Source: Warburgia ugandensis (Eukaryota > Streptophyta > Magnoliopsida > Canellales > Canellaceae). Taken from it: a stretch of 64,000 nt of DNA. How positions within the stretch are numbered: position 1 is the first letter of the stretch; each line of letters opens with the position of its first letter. The notes below the pieces were generated by a model. The model ran no database searches, was not told where the DNA came from, and was given only the letters and a program-made list of their open reading frames with translations. Below are positions 37,901 through 51,000 of this stretch, piece by piece. The stretch is taken from positions 58,005,880 to 58,069,879 of the forward strand of contig CP141132.1 of the NCBI GenBank assembly GCA_035236585.1, given 5' to 3'. The translations under genes and the position numbers were made by a program.

Positions 37901-38710
37901 GGGTAGTTTAAAGCTGATTTTGATTTTGGCGCTTTTGGACTTTTGGGAGAAAATTGTATGTTTTGTCTTCCCCACTAAATAGGTTAAAAAGTCCAATTTC
38001 CTTTTCTAGCTTATGAGCAACAACAATATGTTGAGTTTATCTTGTATCTTATATAACTTGAACAAAAAAATTCACTCTTTCCTAAACTATAGTTAAATGA
38101 AAAATAATAGAATATTATAGTCTGATTATCTAATTCCCAATTCTTCTAGCACAAAATTAGAACTAGACCAAATTTAATTTAGTTCCATTGGGAAAGAATT
38201 AGAACTCTAAAATCGATTCCAAATGAAGGACCATAATTGAACATTTTGGTTTGGATCTAATATGTTCTTTAGTCTCCATTGACATCCTAATTCTAGTGTT
38301 AATGAGTTGATTCTAGCATTCCATAATTTCTTTTGCTGGTTAGTTCATAACTTCTTTAAGTTAAGTAGAGCATGGAGCATTTAGGTTTTTTTTCAATTCT
38401 TTTCCTTGACTTAGTTTGGCAACCTAGAACTTGAAATGGAGACCTTGTCTCACATATAGAAAAAGGGATAGACCAACCGTTCCTTGACCTAGACATTAGA
38501 AAAAATGCTACTTGGTGTTCCCAAACCTTATAACCAAAATCTTCTTTTATGTTGAGGTTCCTTCACCCAAGTTATCATTAGGCTTTGGATTGGAGCAATG
38601 AACCTATTTGTAGTGGCTCATTTTAGTTTCTCCTTTTCTTTTGGAATCCCTCAAAGGAAGGATGCTAAATGAACCATTCAATAATTTGAGTCTAAACATT
38701 CGGACCTGTG
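37900..38710. other. AT-rich intergenic DNA, nothing recognised
   Basis: No frame over 60 codons and no repeat partner. Confidence 0.4.
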
Positions 38711-38712
38711 CA

Positions 38713-39125
38713 ATTTGGATTCATAGTTGACTATCTTCACTATTTCTACCTCTCCTTTCTTGAGTTAACTTCTTTCCAAGATTAGGAGGAACTCACTAGA
38801 GGAGGGCACCATCTAACTAGTTAGTTGGTGTAATAGCTTAGGGAGGAATATAATAGAATATTCATATTGTCCCTTAACAATATTTAAAAAAATTTAATTT
38901 AAATAAAAATTATTTAGAACCATAGTTGACTACCTTTACTCTCTTCACTACTTCTATCTCTCCTTTCTAGAGTTGAGTTAACTTCTTTCCAAGAGTAGGA
39001 GGAACTCACTAGAGGAGGGCCCCATCTAATTAGTTAGTTCGTGTAATAACTTAGGGAGCAATATAATAGAATATTCATATTATCCCTTAACAATATAAAA
39101 CAAAAATATAATAAAAATAAAAATG
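38713..39125. repeat. Tandem duplication, period about 205 bp
   Basis: CTAGAGGAGGGCACCATCTA (38794) recurs as CTAGAGGAGGGCCCCATCTA near 39011. The copies stay parallel from the TTCACTATTTCTACCTCTCC phrase through AGAATATTCATATT and CCCTTAACAATAT, each followed by an A/T-rich tail. Confidence 0.88.
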
Positions 39126-39129
39126 ATTT

Positions 39130-39697
39130 AGATTCAACCTTACTTTCCCACTCTTCTACTTTAATTGCATATTTTGGATAAGGAAAATGTATAGAATCCC
39201 TTGAACTTCCACTATATCAAAGACTAATCACTCCTGATTTTAAGTTGACAGTAGTGGTACCAAAACTACTAGCCAAGGTACACAATGGCTACTTTAATTA
39301 AGATTTTACTAGATTTTATTAACAAGAACCCTTTTTAGGCCCACTTATGAATAGTTTATTATTTTGATTATATTTTTATTTTTAAAAGAAAATTTTAAAA
39401 GCAAGAAAAGAAAATAGAAGAAATGAAATAAACTCATAGCTGCTTGATCAAACAAAATCTCAATAATAATTCTAATAGTAGCATCTTATGAGCAAATTCC
39501 ACAAACAAGAATATTAGTATACAAGAAATTGAATAAAACCACAACCAAGTTTTAAATCCAATCAAACCCACACAACCAGTAAACAAACTAAATTTAAATC
39601 ACAAAACCAAATGAAAAATAGATTTCACAACTTTTTAGTTGGATTGAGGCCAAACTTTTTCTAGCCAAATTTGCAATGGCAATATCAGTGGTAACAC

Positions 39698-39744
<47 letters not shown>

Positions 39745-40685
39745 GAGAGAGAGAGAGAGACAGAGTTTCTTAATACAAACCTTTGTCTGGATCTCACAAT
39801 GTTCTGGGTGATCCATTACACTTTGAGCGGTAAGATAGTCTTCATTATTGACGTAAGAAAACATCTAAAGAAAAGTCCAAGAAAGAGTAAAATAATTCCT
39901 CACCTAATATTTTGTTACATTTTTCCAATTATAGCCTGTGTATAGGAAAGGGGATTATAGCAATCCCTTTTCTCCCTCTTTCTATGCTTGATGGTTGGTG
40001 CAAAGAGAAACATGGAAGCAAATAAATAGGGTTTCATTCTAAGGTCTTTCACTTGTAAGATTTTCAATTGAATTGAAATATGGTTATATTAAGGAAAACC
40101 CAAGTGAAAGAAAATGCAGTCTTTAAGAAGGGGATTAAGAAGAAATGTTAATAGTATGTCCTTAAGACAAGTTTGCACCAAAAACCGCCAATTTCCAAGT
40201 TTGAAGGACCCAAATTGATAAGAGAGAATTGAGAAAGCAATCACTCTTCACAAGCTTTTTGATGGTTTTATCTCAATGAAGAAATTTAACTCAAAGCCAT
40301 TGATGGTTTTATCTTAATGGAGAAATTTCATGTTGATTGGGGTGCTTTATTTTGGATATTATTTCTTTTTTCTTTCTAGTTTTTGATACCTCAATGGAGA
40401 AATTTCATGTTGATTTGTTTGGTCATGGAGCTTATAGACCAAGATAGTCCCTATGTAATACCAACGATAGAGCTAAGGATATTAGAGGCAAATAAAGCTT
40501 ACAAGTATTATGGTCATATAGAGTCAAACCATCACTCTGACACTCTCTTGAGATATAATAGGTTTGCACCCAATTTTTCAAGTGCTCTACTAGTTAAGCT
40601 AATTGGGAACAACTTTGGTAATGTCAAACTATTACATAAAAACTCACCACTTCTAAAATTAGTGCTATTAAAGACTACAAAAAGA
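39130..40685. other. AT-rich intergenic DNA with short tandem phrases
   Basis: A CTCAATG/CTTAATGGAGAAATTTCATG phrase is repeated three times at 40270-40415. Frames of 89 and 109 codons (39676 and 40383) have no recognisable domain. Confidence 0.4.
39700..39764. repeat. Compound (GA)n(CAGA)n(GA)n microsatellite
   Basis: GA repeat with a four-unit ACAG interruption in its centre. Confidence 0.97.
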
Positions 40686-40689
40686 AGGT

Positions 40690-40870
40690 TTTCAACTAGC
40701 AATCTTCTTTAAAATTGTCTTTAAAAAATCATACTTAAGAAGACGCTTCTCTAAGAACCATCTTAAAAAGTTTTGTGAGAAGAACTTAAGAAGATGGTTC
40801 TAACCATCTTCAAAAATTATTGTTAAGAAGATCGTTATGGATAAGTATCTTTAAAAATCCTACATATAAA
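40690..40870. repeat. Hairpin repeats resembling CACTA subterminal repeats (different motif)
   Basis: AAGAAGATGGTTCTAACCAT paired with its complement, plus several AGAACCATCTT, AAGAAGA and TCTTAA half-sites in both orientations within 180 bp. This is the same design as the 6.0 and 19.8 kb arrays but with another half-site, so it may mark the end of a different CACTA family. Confidence 0.45.
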
Positions 40871-41494
40871 AACTTGCTTATAAAACGCATTGTCTGAAAG
40901 CTATCCTTTTTTCTTGTCTTCATGTAGTAGCATATCAGACTAAGTACATATATAGCTTCAAACTCATCTAGGTGCATTTACGCTTTTGCTAGCTTCAACT
41001 AAAACACTACAATCAAATTAGAATTGCATACAATTTTGTCTTCCAACAATACTATCTCGATCGATATTGAGTAGAGTGGGCATGTCTTTTTTGTTTGTCA
41101 TGTTTTATATATATCTACATGATTATGGTTCGAAGATTCTTCTTTTAAAGTTCTTCCTTCCTATATATGGATATTTCATATTTGCATCAATCACGATGTT
41201 AGTTGGAAATCTCCATATGCATGCATATAGTTTAGTTTTTTACAATGTTAAATTTGTTTGCACACCTAGTGTTTGGTAAAATGCCTAATCATGTTCATTA
41301 ATCTTTTCATGTCTGAAAAGTCTTTGCACACATTGGAGCTTCAAATTTTTAAAAAAATGGACAGGCATGTTTAGATGATTGTGGTAAGTCAATAAATAGA
41401 ATATGAGATAGAAAAGAAAAGTTCATGGAGTTCACACTTAGGATGGGGTGATTATAATAGCATGAGTTGTCATGATTGAGATGTGGAAATGTGA
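40871..41494. other. AT-rich spacer, nothing recognised
   Basis: A 70-codon frame at 41067 has no recognisable domain. Confidence 0.4.
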
Positions 41495-42198
41495 CACTAC
41501 TACATAGGAAGATTTTAAAGTTGGTTAAAGAAACTAATGGAAGTCGGTTATCAAAATAACTTCTATTGATCCAACTTGGAAAGTTGATAAGAAGAGAGAT
41601 TGGGAAAAAAAAAAAAAAAAAACTATGACATTTAATGGAATACAACTTTAAAGTTCCCAGACTTTTGAAGTTGGTTTATAGTTTTTGACTTGAAAAGTCC
41701 TTAATTGTGGATATTATTTCAAGTCGGAATTAAATAACTGACTTTAAAAGCCAAAATTTTGGAAGAATTCAGGAACTTTTAAAGTTGGAATTCTAGTTGA
41801 AGTTCCAAATTTTGACTTTAAAACTTACTTTTAAAGTTGAAATTCTAGAATTTGACTTTAAAGTCAAAATTTCAAATTCCGATCTTAAAAGTTTCTCAAA
41901 TTTTTTTTCTTTTCTTTACACTGCAATCACTAACTACATTTTTGCTTACATTCAATGTACCACGTACTACATTGTTCTTGCAATATTTAAACACATGAAA
42001 AAGAAATATACATTCACCTTCACATTCGATAAAGTATCCAAATTCACCATCCACCCACATCTATATAAGAAATATGTGACCTTTTCCTATCTTGAAAAGA
42101 CTTGATAAATGAAACCATAGCACATTCACTTCATTTACAAGTCAATACACATATACCCATTTACTTCCACACTCCAAGTTCCCCTCACTCATCCCATA

Positions 42199-42280
<82 letters not shown>

Positions 42281-44857
42281 CAATGAAAATATTAAAATCA
42301 TAATAACTCATGCATATCAATGAAAATGATACTTTATTAGTAGATAAGATAATTTACATTGATGTAGTTACTGAAATTATTCTAATTGAAACTCATTACA
42401 TACCCATTTGCTTCATATTTCATTAAGGTTTGCTTTGGAGCAACTCTTCTTTTTTGCCCACTCAAAAAATACAACAGTTTGCAATACAATATATTTAATT
42501 CAGTTAAAGCATTTTTTTTAGTAGGAATCCATAAAAATTTGTGTAAAAAATGTAAGATTGTGACATATAAAAGTTATCTTACCCTTTTCAATTGCGAGAT
42601 ACCAACACCATCGAGACTAAGGTTCTCATGTATCTCAACATATGGTACTCACACTCTCAATCATATTATTGTTTAGAGTAGTGTGCAACAAGAAAAATAG
42701 AAAGGATCAATAGTGACATTTGTAATATTGTAAGTCTAGTTTATAAAATAGAGTAATTAACTTTTTTCTATACCTTGACATTCTTCTAAGCAAGTTTAAG
42801 TGGTTGCACAGTCTCAGTTACATTAGGCACTACAAATTTATATTTCAAATAAATTAGATGTGGATAAAAAATTACTTATCAATACATAATGCATGAAAAA
42901 TTAAAAGCTTACTTATCTATGATTTTCATGAGGGCAGAATGGATGTGTAATCCATAAGAATAAAAAAATAAAGCATGTTCAGCATGCACATCCAAAACAA
43001 TTTGCATCAAATGAGACCTATATATACAATAATATGAATTACAATTAAATTTTATAATCCTTATGTGTACAACATAAATTGGTAAGAAAAAATTAAAATT
43101 AAAACTTACCCACTATTGTAGGGAATCACTAAGCCATACCCCTTGGAGCACCAAAAACTGCAGGTAACATATTATAAACTTGCCTCTCCATCGGCTATCG
43201 CTTTGCCGCTCCACAAATGATGTCTACGTCAATGAATTGGTAAGGTATATCCTTGACCTCAAAAAGGTTCATTATATCTTTCAGGAAGCAACATAAATGA
43301 AATAATTATTACCTATCATGAAAAAATAGTATTTAATGTCAAGTATTATAGAAGTAAATATTTGCATATATCCCATGTAGGAGACAATGTGTGAGTGCTC
43401 GAGTTGATCCCATTGACAAACTCATAATAGGTCCTATGCCATAAGTGACACTTTAGCAATGACTTTAGCAAGCACTTCAGCCTTGATCCTTACCAGGTTG
43501 ATTGCCCTATCTTTGCTGATGAGTCCATGGAGTAACCTCAGGGATTGAGGTGTATTAGGTGAGACTTCCACGTGATCCTTAAATGGTTGCTGTAAAACTT
43601 GTAGAGATTTGTAATTAATATTGATTATTGAAGATATTTAATTTTATGGTGAAAAATAAACATAAATATTAGTATTTATTTCATAGGTACAATGGTAGCT
43701 GATGGTGCAATGGTGGCAACCTTGATGACACTTTCTACTATTGATTAACCTTAGATACAATTAATAAACAATTAAGGTGAGCTCTCTAAAATGTTGTTGA
43801 GGATGGTAGTATAAAAAGATATATACCATGGAATCTATGGGAATGACAAATTCCTCTAGCCAAGTGACATGATATGCAATAGCCTACCCAACGGCTACAA
43901 TATTTTCCATTTTTAAAGGAAACGGTAGGTAGGCATTTGCATTTAAAGACACAGTAATAGACACATGCTCAGTGTGCGGAGGCAAGCTAATTTTGTACAT
44001 ACTATTGGATTCATTGATTCAAACTCATAGCATGAACCAACTGTGATGATGTTTTGATAGGTATCCAAGGCTATTAGGTATTGACCCTCTTTCAAATCAG
44101 AAATACATAAAAGGACAATGAAAAAAATTTCAGAGTCTACGCATATGCCTCCTTGGCTGAAATTTCTCTTTATAAGGGCACAAGTTGTCCTTCATGAACT
44201 TCTTTTGTAGGAGAATTGCAACTAATATTTGATGGAGGTACATGGGGGTATGAGAATAAGGTTTAAGGGTATGAGAAACTATCTACAAACATCCTTCACC
44301 ACCCACCTAAGTACATCCATCTTTAGTTTTCACACATATCCTTGTTGGCCTCCTCATGTTCAAGTGCAAGTATTTCTTAACCAAAGAATTTGGAAGGAAT
44401 AATACCCAGCCCTATGCTCCTTACTCAACCAGGGTGGTCCTTCTTGTTGCCCATAGCCTTGTACAGGATGTCATTATTGACAATAGTGTTGCTTAGAATT
44501 CTTATACTTGTGCTTTCTTGGGTAATTATGTCCTACAATTTAATTAAAAGGATATGATTGGTTCAATTAATCAATTTTATAAAGGTGAAGGTAGTCAAGG
44601 GTAGACAGGTTGAATCGCTTACAATGAGAGAAACAACTTCTATAATAGCTTTGTCTGTGAAGGTTTGGGCATTATGACCCACCGAATGTGCCATCTTTTA
44701 GAGGAGGGCATGATCAATGGGATTTGTATTCCTAGCTTTCTTTTACTATTAAGAAATAGGTGATGAAATGTATATAACTGTAGTATAATTTGAAAGGGAT
44801 AAACTGTCATGGATACTTATTTTACATTCTTCGTTCTTCCAAACAAAGTAGCCCAAC
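41495..44857 (-). mobile_element. CACTA transposon C: intact 3' terminus, hairpin array and second-gene 3' part
   Basis: The plus strand begins with CACTACTACATAGGAAGAT (41495-41513), the clearest CACTA terminus in the window. It is followed by hairpin half-sites (TTTTAAAGTTGG, ACTTTTAAAGT, TTTGACTTTAAA) to about 41890, the AT-rich 3' segment, then DNA colinear with 2355-4600 and 7095-9380. The minus-strand DUF8039-like region (about 44060-43830) is recognisable but has stops. Homology ends abruptly at 44857, where an Athila-like gag fragment begins, so the 5' half with TNP2 is missing. Confidence 0.75.
42200..42278. repeat. (CA)n microsatellite, about 79 bp
   Basis: Uninterrupted CA repeat inside CACTA C. 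The corresponding part of CACTA B (about 6730) has only a short AAATAAAT run and an ACACACAC. Confidence 0.98.
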
Positions 44858-45345
44858 CCACCATTTGATTCTGAGATTGAATGTACCCATAGGCAAGGGA
44901 TAAGAAATCAAATTGCTAACCCATGGTAAACCCACCAAATGTAGTTGACCACAAGGTCATAAGAGATTTCTTTGCACCATTTTAGTTAAATACTCCATTA
45001 TGCATCGCCTTACCACCTGCCAATGTAGATTGCTTTGAACTTAAACCTGGAGTTGTCCAGTTACTCTCAACATTTTATGGTTGCTAAAGGGTGAATCCTT
45101 ACCTTCATATCAATGAATATCTTGATATTTTCACTATATTCAAATTCTAAAATGTTTTAGATGATTCTATTATACTTAGGTTATTTCCCTTATCATTAAA
45201 AGATAAGGCCAAATCATGGCGGAATTCTTCAGGGGCTAGTTCCATTACCACCTGGGACCAGTTGTGTAAAAAGTTTTTGAATAAATTCTTCCCCATCCAT
45301 AAGATTATGCCTTCATAGAGAAATTATCAATTTGTAGCAAAGTGA
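44858..45345 (+). mobile_element. Stray gag-region fragment of the Athila-like family
   Basis: This aligns with 47250-47735, the leader and gag start of the neighbouring Athila-like element, beginning at the CATTTGATTCTGAGATTG phrase. It lies between the cut end of CACTA C and the 5' LTR of the element. It is broken and has no LTR of its own. Confidence 0.75.
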
Positions 45346-45370
45346 TAACAAATAGCATTATGAACACTAG

Positions 45371-45997
45371 TGATATGTGTTTAATTTTGTATAAAAAGTA
45401 CCCAATTAGTAGTGCTTGCATTTTGGCCATAATTTCACTCCATGCACAATGTGTACAACTCCATGGCTCATGTGCATGGTGATTTGATGATTTTCCTTAA
45501 AGCAGTTAGTTGTTTCCTTGTTTCATGATAGTTTAGCATTATTTGGTTAGTTATTTGCATTGTAGTTTAGCATTAAAAAGTTTCTTCGTTTAGTTTTAGA
45601 AACTTTTATTTTTAGACAATTTTATGATTAGGAAAGTGTTAGTCTAAGAAACTTTCATTTTTAGCAAGTTTCCTTAAGTAAAGATTCATAGATTCATGTT
45701 TTGCATTAGTTTCCTTTATTGAATGCATGTTAGTTAGGAAAGTTTCTAATTCCATTAAAAATCTTTATTTTTAAAAAGTTTCCTTTAGTTCATGTTTATA
45801 ATTTTGTGCATGTTTCCTGTTCCATATTGCTTAAATTCCTAGTTTAATAAAAAAAACATCTCTCTTTGCCTAGGCTAAGTAATCTAAATAATCCACCCTA
45901 TTTTCAAATCTATGAGATTCCTCATGGGATTGATCTCTTTAGCATGCCAATTACTACAGTAATTCATGCACTTGAGAGTAATTTTAAAGCTACACCA
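45371..45997 (+). repeat. 5' LTR of the Athila-like element
   Basis: It starts TGATATGTGTTTAATTTTG and ends at CTACACCA. Its partner is 55650-57458, which shares the start, the AAAAGTACCCAAT(T/A)AGTAGT phrase and the last 350 bp, but is about three times longer. The LTRs differ by large indels and many substitutions, so the insertion is old. Confidence 0.75.
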
Positions 45998-46002
45998 AGT
46001 TT

Positions 46003-46020
46003 TTGGTGCCGTTACTAAGA
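46003..46020 (+). promoter_or_regulatory. Primer-binding-site region of the Athila-like element
   Basis: TTGGTGCCGTTACTAAG directly follows the 5' LTR. It matches the TGGCGCCGTTGCCGGGG-type sequence known at this position in Athila/Tat elements, with a few changes. Confidence 0.6.
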
Positions 46021-47985
46021 AATCGTAATGGATTTGTGATTGGATCTTTGTTTAGATTATTTATCTCTAATTATAGTTTTAGGTTGCATTAGATAGGGTT
46101 TTTATGTCATTTTTACATATTTTTCTAATTCTTCACAAATTGACCATCTTTCTTAATTTTTGTACGAGGAGAATTTGGTAAAAGGAGTAGTGGCAATCCT
46201 GTGGGCCAAAGCTTCATCAACTTAATTATAATTTCCTTGCTTTCTTATATTAGGTTTCTGAATGAACTTGTAGTGAGGCGCCATTTTAATTTGTACTTTA
46301 TTATTTAATTTTAAATGAGTTGTAATAATACAGGGCAAGTTTGGGGTATGGTAGCCCACACTTGATCTTCATTAGAAACCTCATTGTATGTTTTCCTCCC
46401 CTCTTTTATTTTCTTTGTGTAGTTGCATCTATTATAATTTGCATTATTGGATGGTAGTGTACTTCATATAATTTAGTCATTTATTATACTTTTTGCATCT
46501 TGTTTAGTGTTGTTGTATTAGATTGCACCTATTTAAGAGAGGTTAGCTGAGCTCAGCTGTAACCAAGGCATAGGCTATCTAATTATAATGTCTTGTCTGT
46601 TAGGGTGTGGACCCTTTGTAGATCGAATATAGGTAGGAATTAGTTTCTCTTTCCTTATGCTGCATTGCACATCTTCTTTATGGTGGACGAAACACATTGA
46701 TAGTAAGGGCCCTAGAAGAACCCTCATAAGATAAGGAGTGAATTTCATTACCAGATCCTTGGCCCACCTAGGTAATCAAATCAATTCCTTGTATGTTCGC
46801 AATCCTAGCCCTCAAAAACTTAATTTAAAAATAAGTAGCAAGAGACTTAGGGTAACGAGGTGTAGCACCCTTTTAGAAGGAGGATATATATTGTCACTCA
46901 ACTAGCTTTTGAGCATTGTGGTTTTAGTGGGCATCCAAAATCCAATCAATTTTTCCACCCCTTCCATTGATGGTTGTTCAGGTCTAAATGCTTCCTTCTA
47001 TGAGAATTGTATTAACTACTTTAGAGTAGAACCTAACTGGTAAGCAGTAGTCAAGCATGGATAAAAGGAGCAACTGTCTAGATCTATGTCTAAAAGCTAC
47101 CGTCTAGCACTTTAGAGCAGAACCATTAAGATTGATTATGCATCATATAGCGTTAAGAGTCACATCTAAAGTTAGGTTGCATCATTTAGATAGGTTTTCA
47201 TTGTAGTGCATGCAAGGTTGTAGACCTTAGAACACATAACTAGTACCATTTGATCTTGAGATTGAATGAACCCATGGACAAGGGGTAAGAAAAAAAAATC
47301 CTAACCCTATGGTAGACCCACTAGTAGTAGTTGAGAATAAGGCTATTAGAGATTTCTATACACCACTCCAACTAAATACTCCATTATGCATCACCTTACC
47401 ACCCACCAATACAGACCACTTTGAACTTAAACCTAGAATCAAACAGTTACTTCTAACATTTTATGGTCAAGAGAGAGAGAGAGAGGGTCCATGCCTACAT
47501 ATCAAGGAATTCTTTGATATTTCTACTATATTCAAATTTCAGAATATCTCAAATGATTCTATTAGACTTAAGTTGTTCCCCTTCTCATTGAAAGATAAGG
47601 CCAAATTATGGTTGAATTCTTTAGAGGTTGGTTCTATTGCCACATGAGACCAATTTTCTAAAAAGTTTTTAAATGAAATTTTCCCCATCCATAAGACTAA
47701 TGCCCTTCACAGGAACATTATCAATTTCCTACAAAGAGATGATGAACAATACTACGAATGATAGGAAAGGTAGAATGAATTACTACAAAATTGTCGCCAT
47801 CATGGTTTTGAGAAATGGAAACAAGTCCAGTACTTTTATGGGGCACTTACACCTCCAAATTGGTGAATGGTTGATGCAGCTAGTGGATGGACCCTCATAT
47901 TAAAAAAAATGAGATAGAGGCCTGGGAGCTTCTTTTTTTTCCATACTTTAGCTAAAAATTATTAGCAATGGGATTATTCTAAGAG

Positions 47986-47988
<3 letters not shown>

Positions 47989-48054
<66 letters not shown>
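47989..48054. repeat. (GA)n microsatellite, about 66 bp
   Basis: Uninterrupted GA repeat inside the Athila-like element, downstream of gag. A shorter one lies at 47469-47485. Confidence 0.98.
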
Positions 48055-48058
<4 letters not shown>

Positions 48059-51000
48059 CTCAACCTCAAAATAAAGGAGGCATGTGTGAAATAGGAGTGA
48101 CCACAGATATGTCTTATAAATTTGATTCCTTAGTAGGATGAGTGGACAAGGTAAAAAATATGTTGTAGAAAATTGATGCCAAACTTAATGCCTTCATGGC
48201 AAGAAGTGCCTCGAGGAAACCTCCATAAGAGGTTTGTGCTATTTATTCTAGCCTTGACACATTTAACCATGACTTGTCCATCTTGTCATTGTTAAAGAAC
48301 AATTACCAGGGAGGTCCATCTATGAACCCCAAGAACCACCTCCCGCCCCCCCCACCCAAACCCTCACACAAAACTTTCTTAAAAGCTTCAGTTCCTCTAT
48401 AGCCACCTAGTTTTCAACTTCCTCAACAACCACAGAAACCATCAGTTGAGGACAATATAGAGTTGCTCCTTAAGAATCAAGAGAAGACTAATAAAGCCTT
48501 ACACAATATCCAAAATGAGAGTAAATAGAGATCAACTGTAAATTCCCAAGCTATTGCCAAATTAGATATGCAAATGAGCTAGTTTTCTGCTGCTTTGAAT
48601 GAGAGAGGAAAGGGATAGTTTCTAATTCAGCCAATTCTAAACCTTGAGGGATAGTTGAAATAGGGTCCATTTCACATACTCAAAGGCCCTATGAGCAAGT
48701 AAAGTCTATCACTACCCTTGGGAGTTATTGTCAGGTTGATAACAAAGTAAGACAGATTAAGAAAACTATAAAGGAGAATGAATTAGTTAAAACATGGAAA
48801 AAGAGAAGAGATAGAAATCTCCAACTCCATCTAGGCCTATAGTGGAGGCACCTTATGTGCTTAAAGCCCCATTCCCTCAGTTACTAAACAAGGCAAAGAA
48901 AGGAACCAATTTCAATGAGATAATGGATGTATTTAAGCATGTTCAAATAAATATCCCATTACTCAATATTATTAAAGATATCCCTGCTTATGCCAAATTT
49001 CTTAAAGAGCTTTGCACAAAAAACTGCAAGCTTAATATGTAAAAGAAAGCCTTTCTCATCGAGTTGGTGAGCTCTTTGATCCAACACCAAACCCTCTTAA
49101 GTTTAGAGATCCAAGTTGTCATATTATCTCTTGCGTTATTGGGAACCATGTCATTGATAAGGCACTACTAGATTTAGGGGCCAATGTAAACCTGTTGCCA
49201 TATTCTGTCTATGAGCAACTAGAGCTTGGTGATCTTAAGCCAACTAATACCATTTTGTAGTTAGTAAATAGATCAATAAAGATTCCATGAGGTATGGTTG
49301 AAGATGTTTTAATATAGGTGGACCAGTTTTACTTATTATAGAGTTTATTGTCCTTGATACCCAGCCTATGTCAGACTCTAGTAGTCACATCCTAGTAATT
49401 CTTGGACATCCATTCTTGGCCACGTCCAATGCCATCATCAACAATAGAAATGGTGTGATGAAGTTGTCTTTCGGCAATATGAAAATAAAGCTCAGTGTTT
49501 TTAATGCTGATTAGTAGTATGTAGACATAGATGATTCTTGTGTAGTAAATTTAATTGAAGATATACTTCAAGGTGCTAATACACCATCGTCTATCTTAGA
49601 CCCACTTGAGGCATGTCTAGCACACTTTAATTGTGATTTTTTTATAGACAAATCCATTGAATAGGTACATAATCTTTTAGATGATGCACCTATAATGGAT
49701 ACCTCCAAATGAGGGGAACTACCTCTTCCTCCATCAAATTATGTCCCTGTGCCTTTTGGAGAAAAACCACCTACCTTGGTCCTTAAGACACTTCCTAAAA
49801 ATCTAAAATATTCTTACTTAGGATAAGATAAATCCTTTCCTGTAATCATAGCCTCATATCTTAATAAAGAATAGGAAGGTAAGCTTTTTGATGTTCTCAA
49901 AGAACATAAATAGCTTTAGGGTGGGCCATAGCTAACATCAAAGGGATTATCTCTGCTATGTATGCACAGAATTCACCTAGAAGAAAATGTTAAACTATCT
50001 AGGAAAACACAAAGGAGATTAAGCCCCAATATGAAAGAGGTAGTGAGAGAAGAAATGTTTAAAGTCTTAGATGTTGGTATCATATATCCTATATTTGACA
50101 ACACTTGGGTTAGTCCAGTTTAGGTTGTCTCCAAGAAGTCCAGAGTCACAGTAATCTGAAATGAGGATAATGAGTTAGTTCTCACTCACATGACCACCAA
50201 GTAGAGAGTTTGTATAGATTACTAAAAACTGAACTTGGTCACTAGAAAAAATCACTTTCATCTTCCATTTATTAACCAAATGCTAGAAAGGTTAGCCAAT
50301 TATAGTCATTACTTCTTTTTTTATAGATACTTTGGCTATAACCAAATCCCCATAGCACTTGAGGAGCAAGAGAATACTACCTTCACTTGCCCTTTTAGGA
50401 CCTTCACTTACCATCATATGCCTTTTGGACTTTGTAATGCTCCAGCTACTTTTCAAAGGTGTATATTGAGCATATGTTCTGATATGGTGAAGAGGTTTTT
50501 AGAAGTGTTTATGGACATTTCTCAGTATTTGGATTTTTACTTGATGAATGCCTGCACCATTTAAAACTTGTCCTAGCTAAGTGTTAAGAAAAGAATTTAG
50601 TGTTAAACTGGGAGAAAAGTATTTTTATGGTATAAAATGGCATTGTTTCAAGTCACATTATATCACATAATGGCAAAAAAGTAAACAAAGCCAAAGTAGA
50701 TTTAACCTCTAGCCTTCCTCCTCCAAGGATGGTGAGGAGATCCACTCATTTTTAGGCCATGCTAGTTTCTATAAAAGATTTGTCAAGGAATTTAGTACAA
50801 TTGTTAAGCCCCTATGTAATTTACTCACGAATGAGGCAACTTTTGACTTTGATGATGATTGTATGAAAGTATTTGAGCACCTAAAGGCTAAATTAACTTC
50901 GAAGCCTATTATTCAACAACTAGATTAGAGTGCACCATTGGATATAATGTGTGATGCTTTAGACTACAAAATCGGGGTTGTGTTGGGGCAGCATATTGAC

